From assembly GCA_963565915.1 (NCBI GenBank), contig OY751493.1, positions 1,116,001-1,180,000 on the forward strand: DNA of 64,000 nucleotides, in the 5' to 3' direction. This DNA is from Entoloma clypeatum (lineage: Eukaryota; Basidiomycota; Agaricomycetes; Agaricales; Entolomataceae). Each line of letters opens with the position of its first letter. Within the stretch, counting starts at the first letter, position 1. The position numbers were made by a program, and so were the translations under genes. Below are positions 10,891 to 21,639 of this stretch, piece by piece. The notes under the pieces were generated by a model. It was not told the origin of the DNA. It did not search any database and worked only from the letters and a program-made list of their open reading frames with translations.

Positions 10891-12766
10891 CTGCTCGTCC
10901 CACGTAACATTTCAAAGCCGGACTCCAGATATACTTGTGGTTCAGTATATCAGTGAGTACACGATATGCCCTCAAATCCGCATAAGGCACTCCGGTTCTT
11001 GGATCGAGATAATTGGCTGTTAATCCCGTGATTGGACATATCTTCACTGGCCGAGCTGTGATGAATACATATAAGGTGGCAAATAGCTATGCAGCAAGAA
11101 TGGAGACGGACATGATGGCTTTGACTTTCCGACATAGACTTTGACTTCATCCCACTTGACATGATCTCCAAGCATCCCTGTCATCGTGTCCACCCACGAA
11201 GGTTTCGGTGCGCCGTCATATTGTGCCAGTTCTTGAACGACATAGTTCTTTGCCACTTTTTCGGTGCGTTCCGTTGGTTGAGCAGCGGGTTGTGGCCACG
11301 CTTGTGCGGCAGAAATCGCAGCCTGCAGCTGTGTCAGGTATGGATTATATATCGACACTGTCGGCTGAAAGTGTTGAGATTGGGCAGGCCCCAAGAGACA
11401 GGTTGACTGACGGTCTGAGCTACTGTTGCCCGGCGGCGTGTCTTGAACGGTCTTTTGGGATGCAGACGTCACTGAGTATGATTTAGACGTTGTCGAGGCG
11501 CGCGTCATGTTGGTGTTATATAATAGCCCTCCCTTGGCTGATCCCAATTGTGCTGACTCGCTGGGTGGCGTGGAGGTAGTAGACGAGAGGGCGGTAGGTG
11601 TCAAAGAGGTACTGGGTGTATCGTTTTGAGCTGCTGAGCATGTTCCTAATGATAACGGAGGCGCAAATGCAGTAGGATAGGTTAATGGAATGCCTTGCCC
11701 GTACGGAGTGGCACCTGCCGCGTTATACATCCCATACGGGTAGGGAAATTTGGTGGCTACTGGTGGGTACGAAGGGACAGGCGGAGGTGGGATCGCGATC
11801 TTGATTTCTTCACCCCTACTAACCCATCTAAGCAGGGGACCATTGACCGTGGCGCGGACAACCCGTGCACGTCTCCGTTTTTCTTCCTCGTTCTTCAGGT
11901 AGTCTCGATGCTCGACGATATTTCCTTCCTCGTTATCGAGAGCAAGTGCTATAAGTTCAACTTGGCTCAACGCTCGAGTCACCGTCTTCGCCTTTTTCGG
12001 GGTCGCCGCCTGTATTGTGATGAATTATTACAAGTAATATGATAAGCCGGAAACCGCACCTTCTTTTCCTCAGACTTTTTCAGTCGAGTCACAGTCGCAG
12101 ACGTATTCAGAATGGTGTGCTTGCGTTGACTGTGCCTCTTCTTCTTTGGACTGGATTGCTCGACTTCCAGGACCTCTCCGGTCTCTGCGTTCACAGCAAT
12201 CCCCAAGGACACGCGTCGTTTAGGCTCCTTGGGCTTTGGGGCGGACACAGAAGCCTGTGCTTGAGGATCGAAAGTCACTCTGTGCTTAGCATGGGCAGCT
12301 GCAGTGACTTTTTCCAATTTCGACCGTACCTCCTGTCCAAAGAAAAAACTATTTCAGTATCATCAGACGTCGACAGTGAGTTCGCGCACCTTCCTAGCCC
12401 TTCGCTCCTCATCCTGCACAGCTTTCTCCCCAGCTTCAGCTTCTTCTTGCGCAGCTTCCTCATCGGTACTCTCGAAGTCAGATCCAAATTCATCCTGCTC
12501 ATCTATCTCCTAACCTGTCAGCAGATACCGCGAGGCATTCTGGTTGTTACATACCTCTATCATTAATGAATTCAGCATCTTCTTCCATAGGTTCCGCGTT
12601 CGTCTCTAACTCCATTTCAGCAAGAACTGCTTCCATCCTGTATGTTGAAACGGTTACAGAAGGGTAGGATGAGGTGAAGATGAACGGACCTGTTTCCAGC
12701 CGTGCTTCTCTTAGCCCTACGCGTAACCAGAAATTCCTCACTTTCGACCATGATTGCATCGGCCAT
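10832..12766 (-). CDS. VPS72: SWR1 chromatin-remodelling subunit Vps72/Swc2 (YL1 family)
   Basis: Binds histone H2A.Z-H2B and helps the SWR1 complex deposit H2A.Z. The N-terminus shows the YL1 signature: EFLVTRRAKRSTAGNR, then an exon with MEAVLAEMELETNAEPMEED and the acidic GSDFESTDEEAAQEE block, followed by a basic region (KPKEPKRRVSLGIAVNAETG; KKKRHSQRKHTILNTSATV). The large central exon (11044-11982) is Pro/Ser/Thr-rich and disordered. The C-terminal exon carries the YL1_C domain: CPITGLTANYLDPRTGVPYA then LRAYRVLTDI, ending shortly after ALKCYVG at a stop at 10832. The start at 12766 is the first ATG upstream of the family motif. The gene shares a short spacer with the divergent mitochondrial ribosomal protein gene. 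Confidence 0.9.
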
Positions 12767-12889
12767 GGTGGTGTTCAGGAGAAAGTGGTCTTGACACCCA
12801 AAGCCAACGAGCTTGAAATCAAACAACCGTCAACATTGAAAAAACCCAAACTCCTCTGACTGACACCAGGACACTTTCGCGCCAAGAAA
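12767..12889. promoter_or_regulatory. Bidirectional promoter, VPS72 / mitochondrial ribosomal protein
   Basis: The two divergent start codons are 123 bp apart. No TATA box is evident. The pair joins a chromatin gene with a mitochondrial translation gene, so the shared spacer probably reflects genome compaction more than shared function. Confidence 0.5.
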
Positions 12890-13612
12890 ATGGGACGCCG
12901 AGGAAAGCTTATAGGCCCTACGCATTTCGGCCGGGTCCTCGCAAATCTCAACGCAACACCAAAGCTCACCCTTCCCCACATCAAGAGTCTGAGGCTTTCG
13001 CTGGCTTTCCGAAACGACCATTTCGGCGCACGGTATGATCACTTCTTTTGGATGGCAGAACCACGTCTGACGAGGCTAATTCTCAAGGCATTTCGTGAAA
13101 GAACAGCTTCCACGGATACGCTGGGCGAATCCCGAACTCGACATACAAGTTGCGAAGACACGCAAGACTCCCCAAGAGGCATGGAGACCAGAGATGGAAA
13201 TTGAGTCCAGTGCGTGAACCGGAATGACCTACAACCAGCTTTCTTTGCCTGATGTATACTCGTGTCTTCAGCTGATGGCAAACAATATACTGTGGACATG
13301 CATGAGAAGTGGTCGACGACAATACTGAAAGAGCTCATGGAGGTTGCTGGTGGTGACCCTTGGCGTCGGTGGAAATTAGAGGCCGCTGCCGCAGGTCATC
13401 CACTAGTTTTTGGCGAAGAAAATGAAGATCGTGTCGTCAGGCGGCCCACGCCCATACGCCTTCCATCGTTAAAGGTCTTCCGAACGATGGACAAGACAAC
13501 CACCCCAGAACAGACGGATTCAGCGAACTCACAACCGGAAACAGCGCAAGACGAGATTCCTATAACCCCACATCCAAAATCTAAAGCAGGAGCTCGAGTC
13601 CTCTCTTTCTGA
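12890..13612 (+). CDS. Mitochondrial ribosomal protein with L51/S25/CI-B8 domain
   Basis: Three exons: 12890-13032, 13088-13209 and 13272-13612, with frame kept at both junctions. The N-terminal half is a thioredoxin-like L51/S25/CI-B8 fold: a basic start (MGRRGKLIGPTHFGRVLANL), a segment LPHIKSLRLSLAFRNDHFGA, then ARHFVKEQLPRIRWANPELD with the family's R-(I/Y)-x-x-N-P block, and a basic strand VAKTRKTPQEAW. A second block (GKQYTVDMHEKWSTTILKEL) completes the domain. The C-terminal extension is Pro/Thr-rich. Members of this domain family are mitoribosomal subunits (mL43, mS25, mL61/Mrp49) or a complex I subunit; length and the extension favour a mitoribosomal protein, but I cannot decide which one. 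Confidence 0.75.
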
Positions 13613-13724
13613 CCCGCTTCGCGGCCTCTTGATGTATCATAGCCCCATTGCGCCATATTCCAACGACTCAAGTCATTGGTCACGAAAAGGATTACATACA
13701 TACAAATGGTGGATACAAGAGGGT

Positions 13725-14882
13725 TTATCCTTGCGTGAACCATCCTGAAAACATGACAATGAATCCAATCCCCACTATAAGCCCAGAAAGATCATCAAGA
13801 AACAACGCCCCCATCTGCAGATATTTCATGGCGTTCACAATAATCGATGGTAGGGGCGGCGGTAAATGTGGCAATGCGAATGCCAATAACGTCGGCGGTT
13901 GCACGGTATCCTGGGGCATTCATCACTATAGTCGAAGGGAGAGAGACGACGAACCACTTACAAAACCGGAAAATATCCGCACTGAATGAAGGAGGATTTG
14001 TAGAGTCGTGAAAGCCCAAAAGAGAGGCTTGAACTGCATCAATAGCGGCCAGGGAGGTGAGATACGTCAACGCTTACCACCATTTGCACGCTCAAAACTT
14101 GGGTTATATCCCCCACTGAACGTGATCGGCCCAACTCAGCCCACCTTTTCCACAACCCATACTTTTCCAAGTTCGACGCAACGTCCTGATTTACACGCGG
14201 CTCCATGTACAAGACGAAATACGCCAGGAGACACCAGGTAGTCACAATGTGTATGAAGGGCATCCACCTCTGCAGGGGCGTTGGCGCGGCCGGCACTGTA
14301 GCGTCGGCAGGAGCCTTACCCATCGCTTCAGCCGAGAAACCGCCGCCGTCCTTGGGGAATAGCATCGCAGTAAACGGGTTGTCCATGGGCGGCAACGTAG
14401 GGTCGACATCCGTGGGGGTGAGTCCCGGGAGCGAGTCCGGCGATCGAGACAGCGGCCCGGGGGATAAGAGTGCCTGCAAGAACTGTTGCTGCTGTTGTTC
14501 CGTCCAAACAGATGGGTCAGGTATGGCGTTTGCCCCGAAGCCGGCGGCTGCGAGTGGATTGGGCGCGCCTTCCGATACTGAACGAACATTTCGAATATTT
14601 CTGGGAGCAGGTGATGGCGACTTGCGAACGGGTGGCGTTGGCATTATGCTCTCATCGCCGACAAAATTTTTGAAGTTTGTCTGTATAGTGGGTAAAGGCG
14701 GGTCTGTAAAATAAAATTGTTCCATGTAAATTGCCCAGATGAACAGTAGAAATCAACAAACCGTCATGCATGTACGCTGGAGCATCTTCGCCCCTAGCTG
14801 ACGTGGTGAGCTTCGCAAGTCGGTCTGAACCTCTGCTCAATATCGCTTTCCGCCTAGCTTCAGCGCGTGCCACTGCAGACAT
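13725..14882 (-). CDS. GET2: GET complex receptor subunit Get2
   Basis: ER membrane receptor that takes tail-anchored proteins from the Get3 ATPase. The start at 14882 gives the N-terminal Get3-binding segment ARAEARRKAILSRGSDRLAK (basic, alpha-helical), then a long Pro/Ser-rich cytosolic linker, and three predicted membrane helices: PFIHIVTTWCLLAYFVLYME, one within the next exon (PFFWAFTTLQILLHSVRIF), and a last one in the final exon (DDLSGLIVGIGFIVMFSGW). At least three introns are needed. This topology (cytosolic N-terminus, three C-terminal TMs, clustered basic residues at the extreme N-terminus) is diagnostic for Get2/CAML-like proteins. It borders the pheromone locus on its left side. 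Confidence 0.85.
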
Positions 14883-15238
14883 TTCGCCTCAAGGAATAGA
14901 CGAAGGATGGGTTGAGGATGGGGGAAGGCTTGTGAGACGTGGCAAACGTCCATTGCCTCATTTCCTCATTGTGTTTGTCACCGATATTAGAACCAAACAT
15001 TACATCATCATTTGATCGCCGGCGGTAAAGTGTCCTTCCAACCAAGATGTCGAACGGTATTATAGATGTCGGAAGAAACATGGACAGGTATTGCATAAAT
15101 CACCTCCGAAGAGCTGTAAGTCCATTGGGAGCCTGACAACAGGAAATTTCATCCACCGCGCGATTCAGCGTTAGCTTTTGCGAATGCAGCGCTACTCACT
15201 CAATATGAAGGAATGCGATGTTTCCTGAGCATCTGGTC

Positions 15239-15361
15239 TCACGCTCGGACGACGCAATATACATCAACACCACTACCGCCTGTATTTTCTTCGGAAGGCA
15301 CTTTGCCGTCCTTGGTCTCGGAACCACCCCAGAAGTTGAACATGCTTGTGAAAGAATCCAT
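15239..15361 (-). CDS. Mating pheromone precursor with extended C-terminal motif CVVRA
   Basis: A 40-residue frame on the minus strand: starts MDSFTSMFNFWGGSETKDG, has an acidic middle (KVPSEENTGGSG) and ends VDVYCVVRA before TGA. Mushroom pheromone precursors are short, start with MDSF or MD, and end in a CaaX box after a Gly/Ser-rich mature part; the GGSG...YC segment and the MDSFT start are shared with the second precursor at 16920-17030. The end, however, is Cys-Val-Val-Arg-Ala, so the Cys is five residues from the end and not four. Removing the CGA codon would give a canonical CVVA box. Either prenylation uses an extended motif here, or this copy is mutated or has a sequencing error. Too short for ordinary gene finders. 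Confidence 0.7.
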   Translation of the reverse strand: MDSFTSMFNFWGGSETKDGKVPSEENTGGSGVDVYCVVRA

Positions 15362-16919
15362 TGAGTCTCAAAGAATCGAGGGCGATTGAGAGGCTAGAAA
15401 GGATGTCTGGAGGTGTAGACGCTTCAGAGGGTCAAGGCTCCTGATGAGCAGCGACTGTAAATCCACCGCCTTTGTAACATACATATGATAATGAGCGCTA
15501 GATCTTCGAGGCACATGGCGTGTGCAGTCCAGCCCCTACAAATCTCGGAGCTTGTGTACTCATTCGACCGCACTTCTGCCGTCTGCAACTGTCGTTTAAT
15601 GCGAACGAAACAATAAGGCGGTCGAGTGTCGGTCGTACCCAGGAACATCTCTCATTTTGACAATCAAGAGATCTGACATGTCTGATATTTGTCGGTGTCA
15701 GAAAGAACCAAGGCAGACAACAAGTTCGTCCAGGAATACGAAAGTAGGAACCAGGAACCTGAACGGGACCTAAAAGAGAGGTCAATACGCCCCTGGATTC
15801 CCTTGACGAAAGAAAACATGTGACGACATCAGTACTAACACCATCAGCAGAGACAGCCAGAAGACGTTAGCAGTTCGGAATAGACGTACAGCTAAAGATA
15901 CCACCCAACAACGCGCGGTTGGAAAAGCTGACGCGAACTCCGGGTCTTCGTAGATCCTCGTCGACACGGGTCGACCACCCAGTCAGAGTGCAAAGTAAGG
16001 GCGCCAAGACACGGTGAATTGACATCATTTCACCAAGGAATGTTCGATGCATATTTCGGAGATATCGCGGCTTGCCACACGAAATGATGCAGTTGGAAAA
16101 GACAATAAGAGGCTAGAGCCCCTCTGGCTCTCTCTCTGGTCCATGATGCCGCGATGACCCGAATACTTATCTTCCATTTTTCTTCCTGGGAAACGGTTAC
16201 AACCTTCAACAACAGGAAAGCCAACCGAGATGCCCCAGAAGTCACGCCATCGTAGTAAGGTATCCAAAATGGTCTTCCGAAACGCTGACCGGGGACACCA
16301 GCATGTGAAGCAATTGGCGTTTTATGCGAAAACATGTTCTCCGCAGATTTTTGTAGCTTTGAATTCTTGGAGAATATTATACGCGCGTAGGAGGTCATGA
16401 TCAATGGTGGGCATGACATGTATGACAAAACATGCCAGTTCTTGGCCTCACAAGTACTTATCTGATCGTAGGTGTTCATGAAGCCTCGAAAGTGTTGACA
16501 TACTTAATGACCCAGATGTCGCATGATTCATAGATGGTACGTTTCATATACTTACTTTCATTTCGTCCTATTAATCCTACAATAAGAACGCAAACGTCCC
16601 CCAAATTCCCCGGATAAAATTACAGTTCCCAATGAAAGAACTACTGTAAGTGGCGAAGGTCGAAGTTGATAAATAGGGTGCATGCAGTATGCGTCATCGA
16701 CTCCGCTTTTGGCTCTCGACAGACGGCGATGGCATGACAAAGATGAAGAAGTGTGAAGTGTGATGGATGATTTGATGGTGCAGTGGATGGTGGATCATGA
16801 TGAAGTGTGTGGTTGAGTCTCTGCTGACAATCAGGTCACTATTGCAAGTCTCGACATGCAACCAACATGATACTCACAATGGTCAATGCAAATCGTGTTA
16901 GGTGCGTTGCGCGAGTATC
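15362..16919. other. Interval between two pheromone genes, no receptor recognised
   Basis: In Agaricomycete B loci a STE3-type seven-helix receptor commonly lies beside pheromone genes. All three minus frames were read by eye (best candidates 16030-16479 and 15782-15967, the latter with a hydrophobic run VFWLSLLMVLVLMSSHVFF). None shows the receptor landmarks such as the WH..A/WN.GT or WCDI blocks. A minus-strand stretch near 16680-16715 reads SGVDDAYCMHP, reminiscent of a pheromone tail but without a stop after the box. Confidence 0.5.
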
Positions 16920-17030
16920 TCAAGCGATAACGCAGTATGCTCCAGTCCCTGATCCTCCATTATTGTCGCTCGAAGGGACGGATATGTCATCCTCGGTGAT
17001 GGTGATAGCGACGTTGGTGAAAGAATCCAT
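16920..17030 (-). CDS. Mating pheromone precursor with CaaX box CVIA
   Basis: A 36-residue precursor on the minus strand: MDSFTNVAITITEDDISVPS, SDNNGGSGTGAY, then CVIA and TGA. All hallmarks of the basidiomycete lipopeptide pheromone family are present: MDSF start, acidic propeptide, Gly/Ser-rich mature segment and a C-terminal CaaX box with small aliphatic residues. In the known pathway the Cys is farnesylated, the last three residues are removed, the Cys is carboxymethylated, and the N-terminal part is cleaved before export by an ABC transporter of the Ste6 type. The mature peptide would bind a STE3-family receptor of compatible mates. It is intronless. A TATA box lies about 110 bp upstream. 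Not detectable by length-based gene callers. Confidence 0.9.
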   Translation of the reverse strand: MDSFTNVAITITEDDISVPSSDNNGGSGTGAYCVIA

Positions 17031-17140
17031 TGACGGTGAGGATGAGTGAGGTTTGGAGGAGGTTGGTGGGAAGGGCAAGGTTGCGCAAGTGCGGAGAGGT
17101 TCGGTGAGCCTGAAGGATAAGCGTCTTCTCCGTCCTAGGT

Positions 17141-17147
17141 TTTTATA
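17141..17147 (-). promoter_or_regulatory. TATA box of pheromone gene
   Basis: On the minus strand the sequence TATAAAA lies about 111 bp upstream of the pheromone ATG at 17030, a plausible core promoter distance allowing a 5' UTR of about 80 nt. Confidence 0.5.
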
Positions 17148-17186
17148 CCATTCTATCCGTAGGAGGAATGTTCTGCAACCGGTCAT

Positions 17187-18421
17187 AGTGTATCCTTATT
17201 GTCTTGTCGATAGTGACTGCAAGAAATGAGGTCACGATCGAAATCGGTTGGCCTGATGAAGACAATAAGGGTGGACCCTTACGTTCTCCCGGCGTTCAAG
17301 CGACGTGCAACCTGGAATCCTCTGGGTTGTAACAATAAGACCGGGTCCAAGATCATGATCCGCGATGATCCTGGCGTGTCTCTGCGAGCATATGTACCAA
17401 TTTTTGTCACAGTATGTCTTTTAGGAGAACTGTCTGAGAAACCTACCGCTTTTCTTGTCAATGCTATTTTTTTTTGCGTAAGACCTTCTTGAGTGAAGAT
17501 CTGCATTTCTAAATCTCCCGAGCGCTCGTGGCGCACGACTTGCATAGAACTTCGTTGATGATTCTGGTCGGTCGTCGCCTCGAACCTACAGAGGTGCGCC
17601 CCCGTCTGTCCTGCACCAATATTGGTCCAACGGCTGGAACATCCCGGAAACATCAGTTTAAATTTAGGAAGAGAGTCCATGCTTGAGTGTATTCACCACC
17701 CGTAACGGAATTTTTGGTAGTAAGAGGGTAGCAAGGGGAGAAAAGCAAACGGATTGCAGAAATCATAAGTTGGCAACGTTATCTGACAATTTGCGCGAGG
17801 AGGGATGCGACCTCGCCCAAATTGAGGTTTAAAAATATAAAATAAAATAAAATAAATAAATAAATAAAATAAACATGAAAAATGATCGGTGCGTTCAAGT
17901 GTGGATCGTGTAAGTGGATGAATATAATGGCTTTGTCCATGTGCTCCATTCGCACAGACTGGGTGCTATAGACACCTTTGTAGATGGAGATCACGCCACA
18001 GAAGAGACAGTAGAGGTGGTTGAGCAGCTTAACGTACTTTTGCACGTAGCTACAGATCATGCGCTCCTGACAGTCCTGGTAGAACACCCCTGTGTAGACC
18101 TCGACCGTTGATGCAGATGCATGATGTTGAACAGGAGTCAAACTGTTAAATTATTGAATGCGCGTTGAACAGGGTCCGGATTCTTCAACCGCCAGAGAAA
18201 AATTTGATGCAACCGCGTCGCTTGCAGGCCACGAGGTAGAAATCAAGTTTAATGAACAACTTGGGGTACAATCTCTTGATTTCGTGGCTGTATGTAAGTA
18301 GTCGGAGCGTTGCCTCTGGCAGTCACTGTTGCCAAACTTGGGCCAAACAGAAGTCGTCTCTGTTCACTCCAAATCCTCGAACGAAGTGGGCTTGTCTCTG
18401 CCATCGACCACCACGACCACC
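17187..18421. other. Right part of pheromone locus, no gene supported
   Basis: Frames here (minus 17279-17680 starting MDSLPKFKLMFPGC; minus 17779-18141; plus 17914-18111) have no recognisable domain. The first begins MDS like a pheromone but runs for 133 codons and lacks a CaaX box. An AT-rich simple repeat lies at 17831-17873. Confidence 0.4.
17831..17873. repeat. AT-rich simple repeat, (AAATA)n / (AAAT)n
   Basis: A 43-bp imperfect microsatellite of AAAATA and AAAT units, in an otherwise mixed-composition intergenic region beside the pheromone genes. Confidence 0.9.
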
Positions 18422-21400
18422 ATGGCTAATCTCGCTGCCCCGGAGGAGGGCAAGCTCCTTAGCGAGGCCCTCAGCACCGTCAAAATTCAGGTTCAGCAGA
18501 TGAAGCGGCACCTCGTACGTCCGCAGTTTCTCGTAGCTGTTGCATATCGCGTTCTCATATATATGCAACTAGGAGTTGGACGAGTTAATGGATGCGCTCA
18601 AGAGCGCGAGCTTGATGCTGGCGGAATTGCGAACGTCGTCTCTCTCACCGAAGCAATATTATGAACTCTGTGCGTACGCGGTCACATCGTTGATTTCGGG
18701 GAAGTGAACCTAGCGTATACAGATATGGCGGTATTCGACGCTTTACGACACCTTTCCAATTATCTGTACGATGCCCATACCCAGTCGCGACACCACTTGG
18801 CCGACCTTTACGAACTTGTCCAATATGCCGGCAACATTATCCCGCGTCTTTACCTCATGATCACCGTCGGCTCTGTCTACATGTCTATACCAGAAGCACC
18901 AGTCAAAGAAATAATGAAAGACATGATGGAGATGTCAAGAGGTGTTCTCCATCCTATTCGTGGCCTCTTCCTTCGTCACTATCTCAGTGGACAGACAAGG
19001 GACCATCTTCCAATTGGGCTTGAGCCAGGGTATGTATTATTGTGCAAGACATGTCTCTAATATGCTGACGTAGATTAGCCCGGCCGGGAACTTGCAAGAC
19101 TCAATCTCCTTCGTTCTGACCAACTTCATCGAGATGAACAAACTTTGGGTTCGACTGCAACATCAAGGCCATTCGCGCGATCGCGAGAAACGGGAGTTGG
19201 AACGCCGGGAGCTCAGAATACTCGTCGGAACCAATCTCGTTCGACTCAGTCAATTGGATGGTGTCGATCTTGAGATGTATCAGCGGACTATACTCCCTAG
19301 TATACTGCAGCAAGTCGTCAGCTGCAAAGACGTGATAGCGCAGGAGTATCTTATGGAAGTCGTCATCCAGGTGTGTTAGATATTATGTTGGCCTTAGACT
19401 CGTCCAAATTTTCTATTCAGGTTTTCACAGATGAATTCCACCTACATACCCTCGGCCCTTTCCTTTCCGCCACCGCACAACTACACCCCAAGGTCACCAT
19501 CAAGCAAATAGTCATAGCCCTCATCGACCGACTCGCCGCCTACGCGGCTCGTGAAGCTGAGAGTGAAGATCCCGAGGAGACTAAACGGCAAGAAGAGGCA
19601 GCCGCCCGCCGCCTAGCTGAAAAGGTTAAATTACAAAAGGCCAAAGCCCGGGAGAACGGGGGATACCGCGCTGTGTCGCCGACTACCGAGTCCGATGCAT
19701 GGGGTTCTGTTCCGGCCACTCCCCCCACAGCGAGCTCTACTCTCGACTCTCAGCCCTCTTCGCCGACCTCTCCGGAATTCGCAGCTCCCGGTTCGGAGGA
19801 ACAATTCGTCAGCAAAGGGAAGGACAAGGAGGGTACCCCGGTCCGCAAATTTAGAGGCGTACCTGAGAATGTCCAGTTGTTCGAAGTGTTTTGGAAGCAA
19901 GTTGTCGAACTTATGAAAGTTAGTGTCTAGCACCCTATGCTTCAAGGAGTGCATATTTTGACGACAGGGATCTGAAACAGGCTCGACCAGACTTGCCGAT
20001 ACAAGACATCACCGCGCTTCTGGTCTCCTTGACCAATCTTTCTGTCAGCTGCTACCCAGACCGACTTGAATATGTTGATCAAATCCTTGGATTCGCTGCA
20101 GACAAGGTCAAAGAATTTGCCGACAGGTATGCACCTTGTGTACACTAACAACTCTATTTTGATCATCTGATTTTCTTAGTCCTGACTTGCACGCTCAACA
20201 AACAACTTCGAATCTTGCTGCCCTCCTCATTGCGCCCATAAATTCCTATCAATCTGTCCTCACTCTCCTCGCCATACCAAATTACTCACCCCTGCTGACC
20301 CGGCAACTATTTTCGACCCGTCGATCTATCGCTCATTCGATCATCTCTTCCGTATTGAAGAATGAAACGATTGTGGAAACGCCAGAAGACGTCGACGGTG
20401 TCCTCGAGCTGTGTCACGTCCTTATCAAGGATCAATCGGATTCCGGTATCCCTGGCGCTGGCGCTGCAGGCATTTTAGGCGGGTCACAGCTGAGCATAAA
20501 AGACGTGAGACGCCATGGTCCGTATTCTCTGGAACGGGAGGAGATGGCGGAGGAACAAGGGTGGGTTGCCAGAATGGTGCATTTGTTCCGTGCAGAGTCG
20601 TTGGATATTCAATATGAGGTATGTCTAGGATCTGTCTATCGGGTTCGAACTCTTATGGTGGCATTTGAATAGCTTTTACAACTAGCCCGAAGGCATTTTG
20701 ACATGGGTGGCGAACGCATGCGCTATACATTCCCCGCTCTCATTACATCTTCCATCAAACTCTGTCGACGGTACAAGAACAGGGAACACATGGTTCGCTG
20801 CTTCATACACTTACTCTTTCATTTTCATTTCGACGCGTTTACAGGAAGAAGATTGGCAAAACAAAATATCCGCTATTCTCAAATTCGTCCGCCAACTCAC
20901 ATCCATTCTTTCCACCCAAATTGAGGCGCCTACAATCGCCCTCCGGCTCTTCCTTCTCGCTGCCCAGATAGCCGATGAATGCGGCTTTGAAGATCTGACT
21001 TACGACTTTTATGTCCAAGCCTTCAGCGTCTACGAAGACAGTATATCCGAGTCCCGTGCACAGCTGCAGGCGATTACACTTATCATCGGCACCCTTGCCG
21101 GCGCCAGAGTGTTTGGTGTAGACAATTATGACACACTGATCACCAAAGCTGCGCTACACGGGGCGAAGCTGCTGAAGAAGAGTCATCAAGCTACTGCGGT
21201 CGGTCTAGCGAGTCATCTTTGGTGGCAGGAGGCGCCGCCTGCTACCACAGAGGTCGAACCAGAGGCTGAAGAGAAGAAGAAAGAGACAAATAGTAAAACC
21301 TCGCCAAAGATGGACGGCGAAGCCACCGTCAAAGCTGTGTGTATCTGTCACTCTCTGATAGTCGTAATCATCTCATAAGACTGTTTGACTTGTTAGTAAT

Positions 21401-21639
21401 CCCTACCAGGATAGTAAGCGCGTCCTTGAGTGTCTACAAAAGTCACTAAGGATTGCCAACTCTGCGATCGAAGAAATTGTGACCGTACAACTATATTGCG
21501 ATACCCTAGATCATTACCTGTAATTATTTTGATCGCGGGGCGCCTGCGGTTCGTCGTCGTTCTTCATTTCTATTATTTCATTTTGACTAATCATGATACG
21601 CGATTTAGGTCGCACCCAAATTTGTCAACAGCTTGGTGG
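18422..21639 (+). CDS. VPS35: Retromer subunit Vps35 (3' end lost in scaffold gap)
   Basis: Cargo-recognition scaffold of retromer, which returns receptors from endosomes to the Golgi. The protein matches the family throughout: [60 protein letters not shown], the highly conserved [20 protein letters not shown] and [40 protein letters not shown], then the alpha-solenoid repeats up to [20 protein letters not shown] and [16 protein letters not shown]. About ten exons are joined by short GT-AG introns. Near 21519-21525 one extra base breaks the frame just before the conserved YYFDRGAPA; after the following intron the frame resumes as [10 protein letters not shown], and the last 50 or so residues fall in the N gap. 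A charged insertion near residue 300-370 ([20 protein letters not shown]) is longer than in animals. Confidence 0.93.

Noticed and set aside
10583..11023. 146-codon plus frame over the VPS72 3' end
   Set aside because: Antisense to the conserved YL1_C exon and featureless.
16030..16479. Minus frame as a STE3-type receptor or other gene of the mating locus
   Set aside because: No series of seven hydrophobic helices and none of the receptor landmark motifs; frames break without plausible introns.
17279..17680. Minus frame beginning MDSLPKF as a further pheromone precursor
   Set aside because: 133 codons, no CaaX end and no Gly/Ser-rich mature segment.
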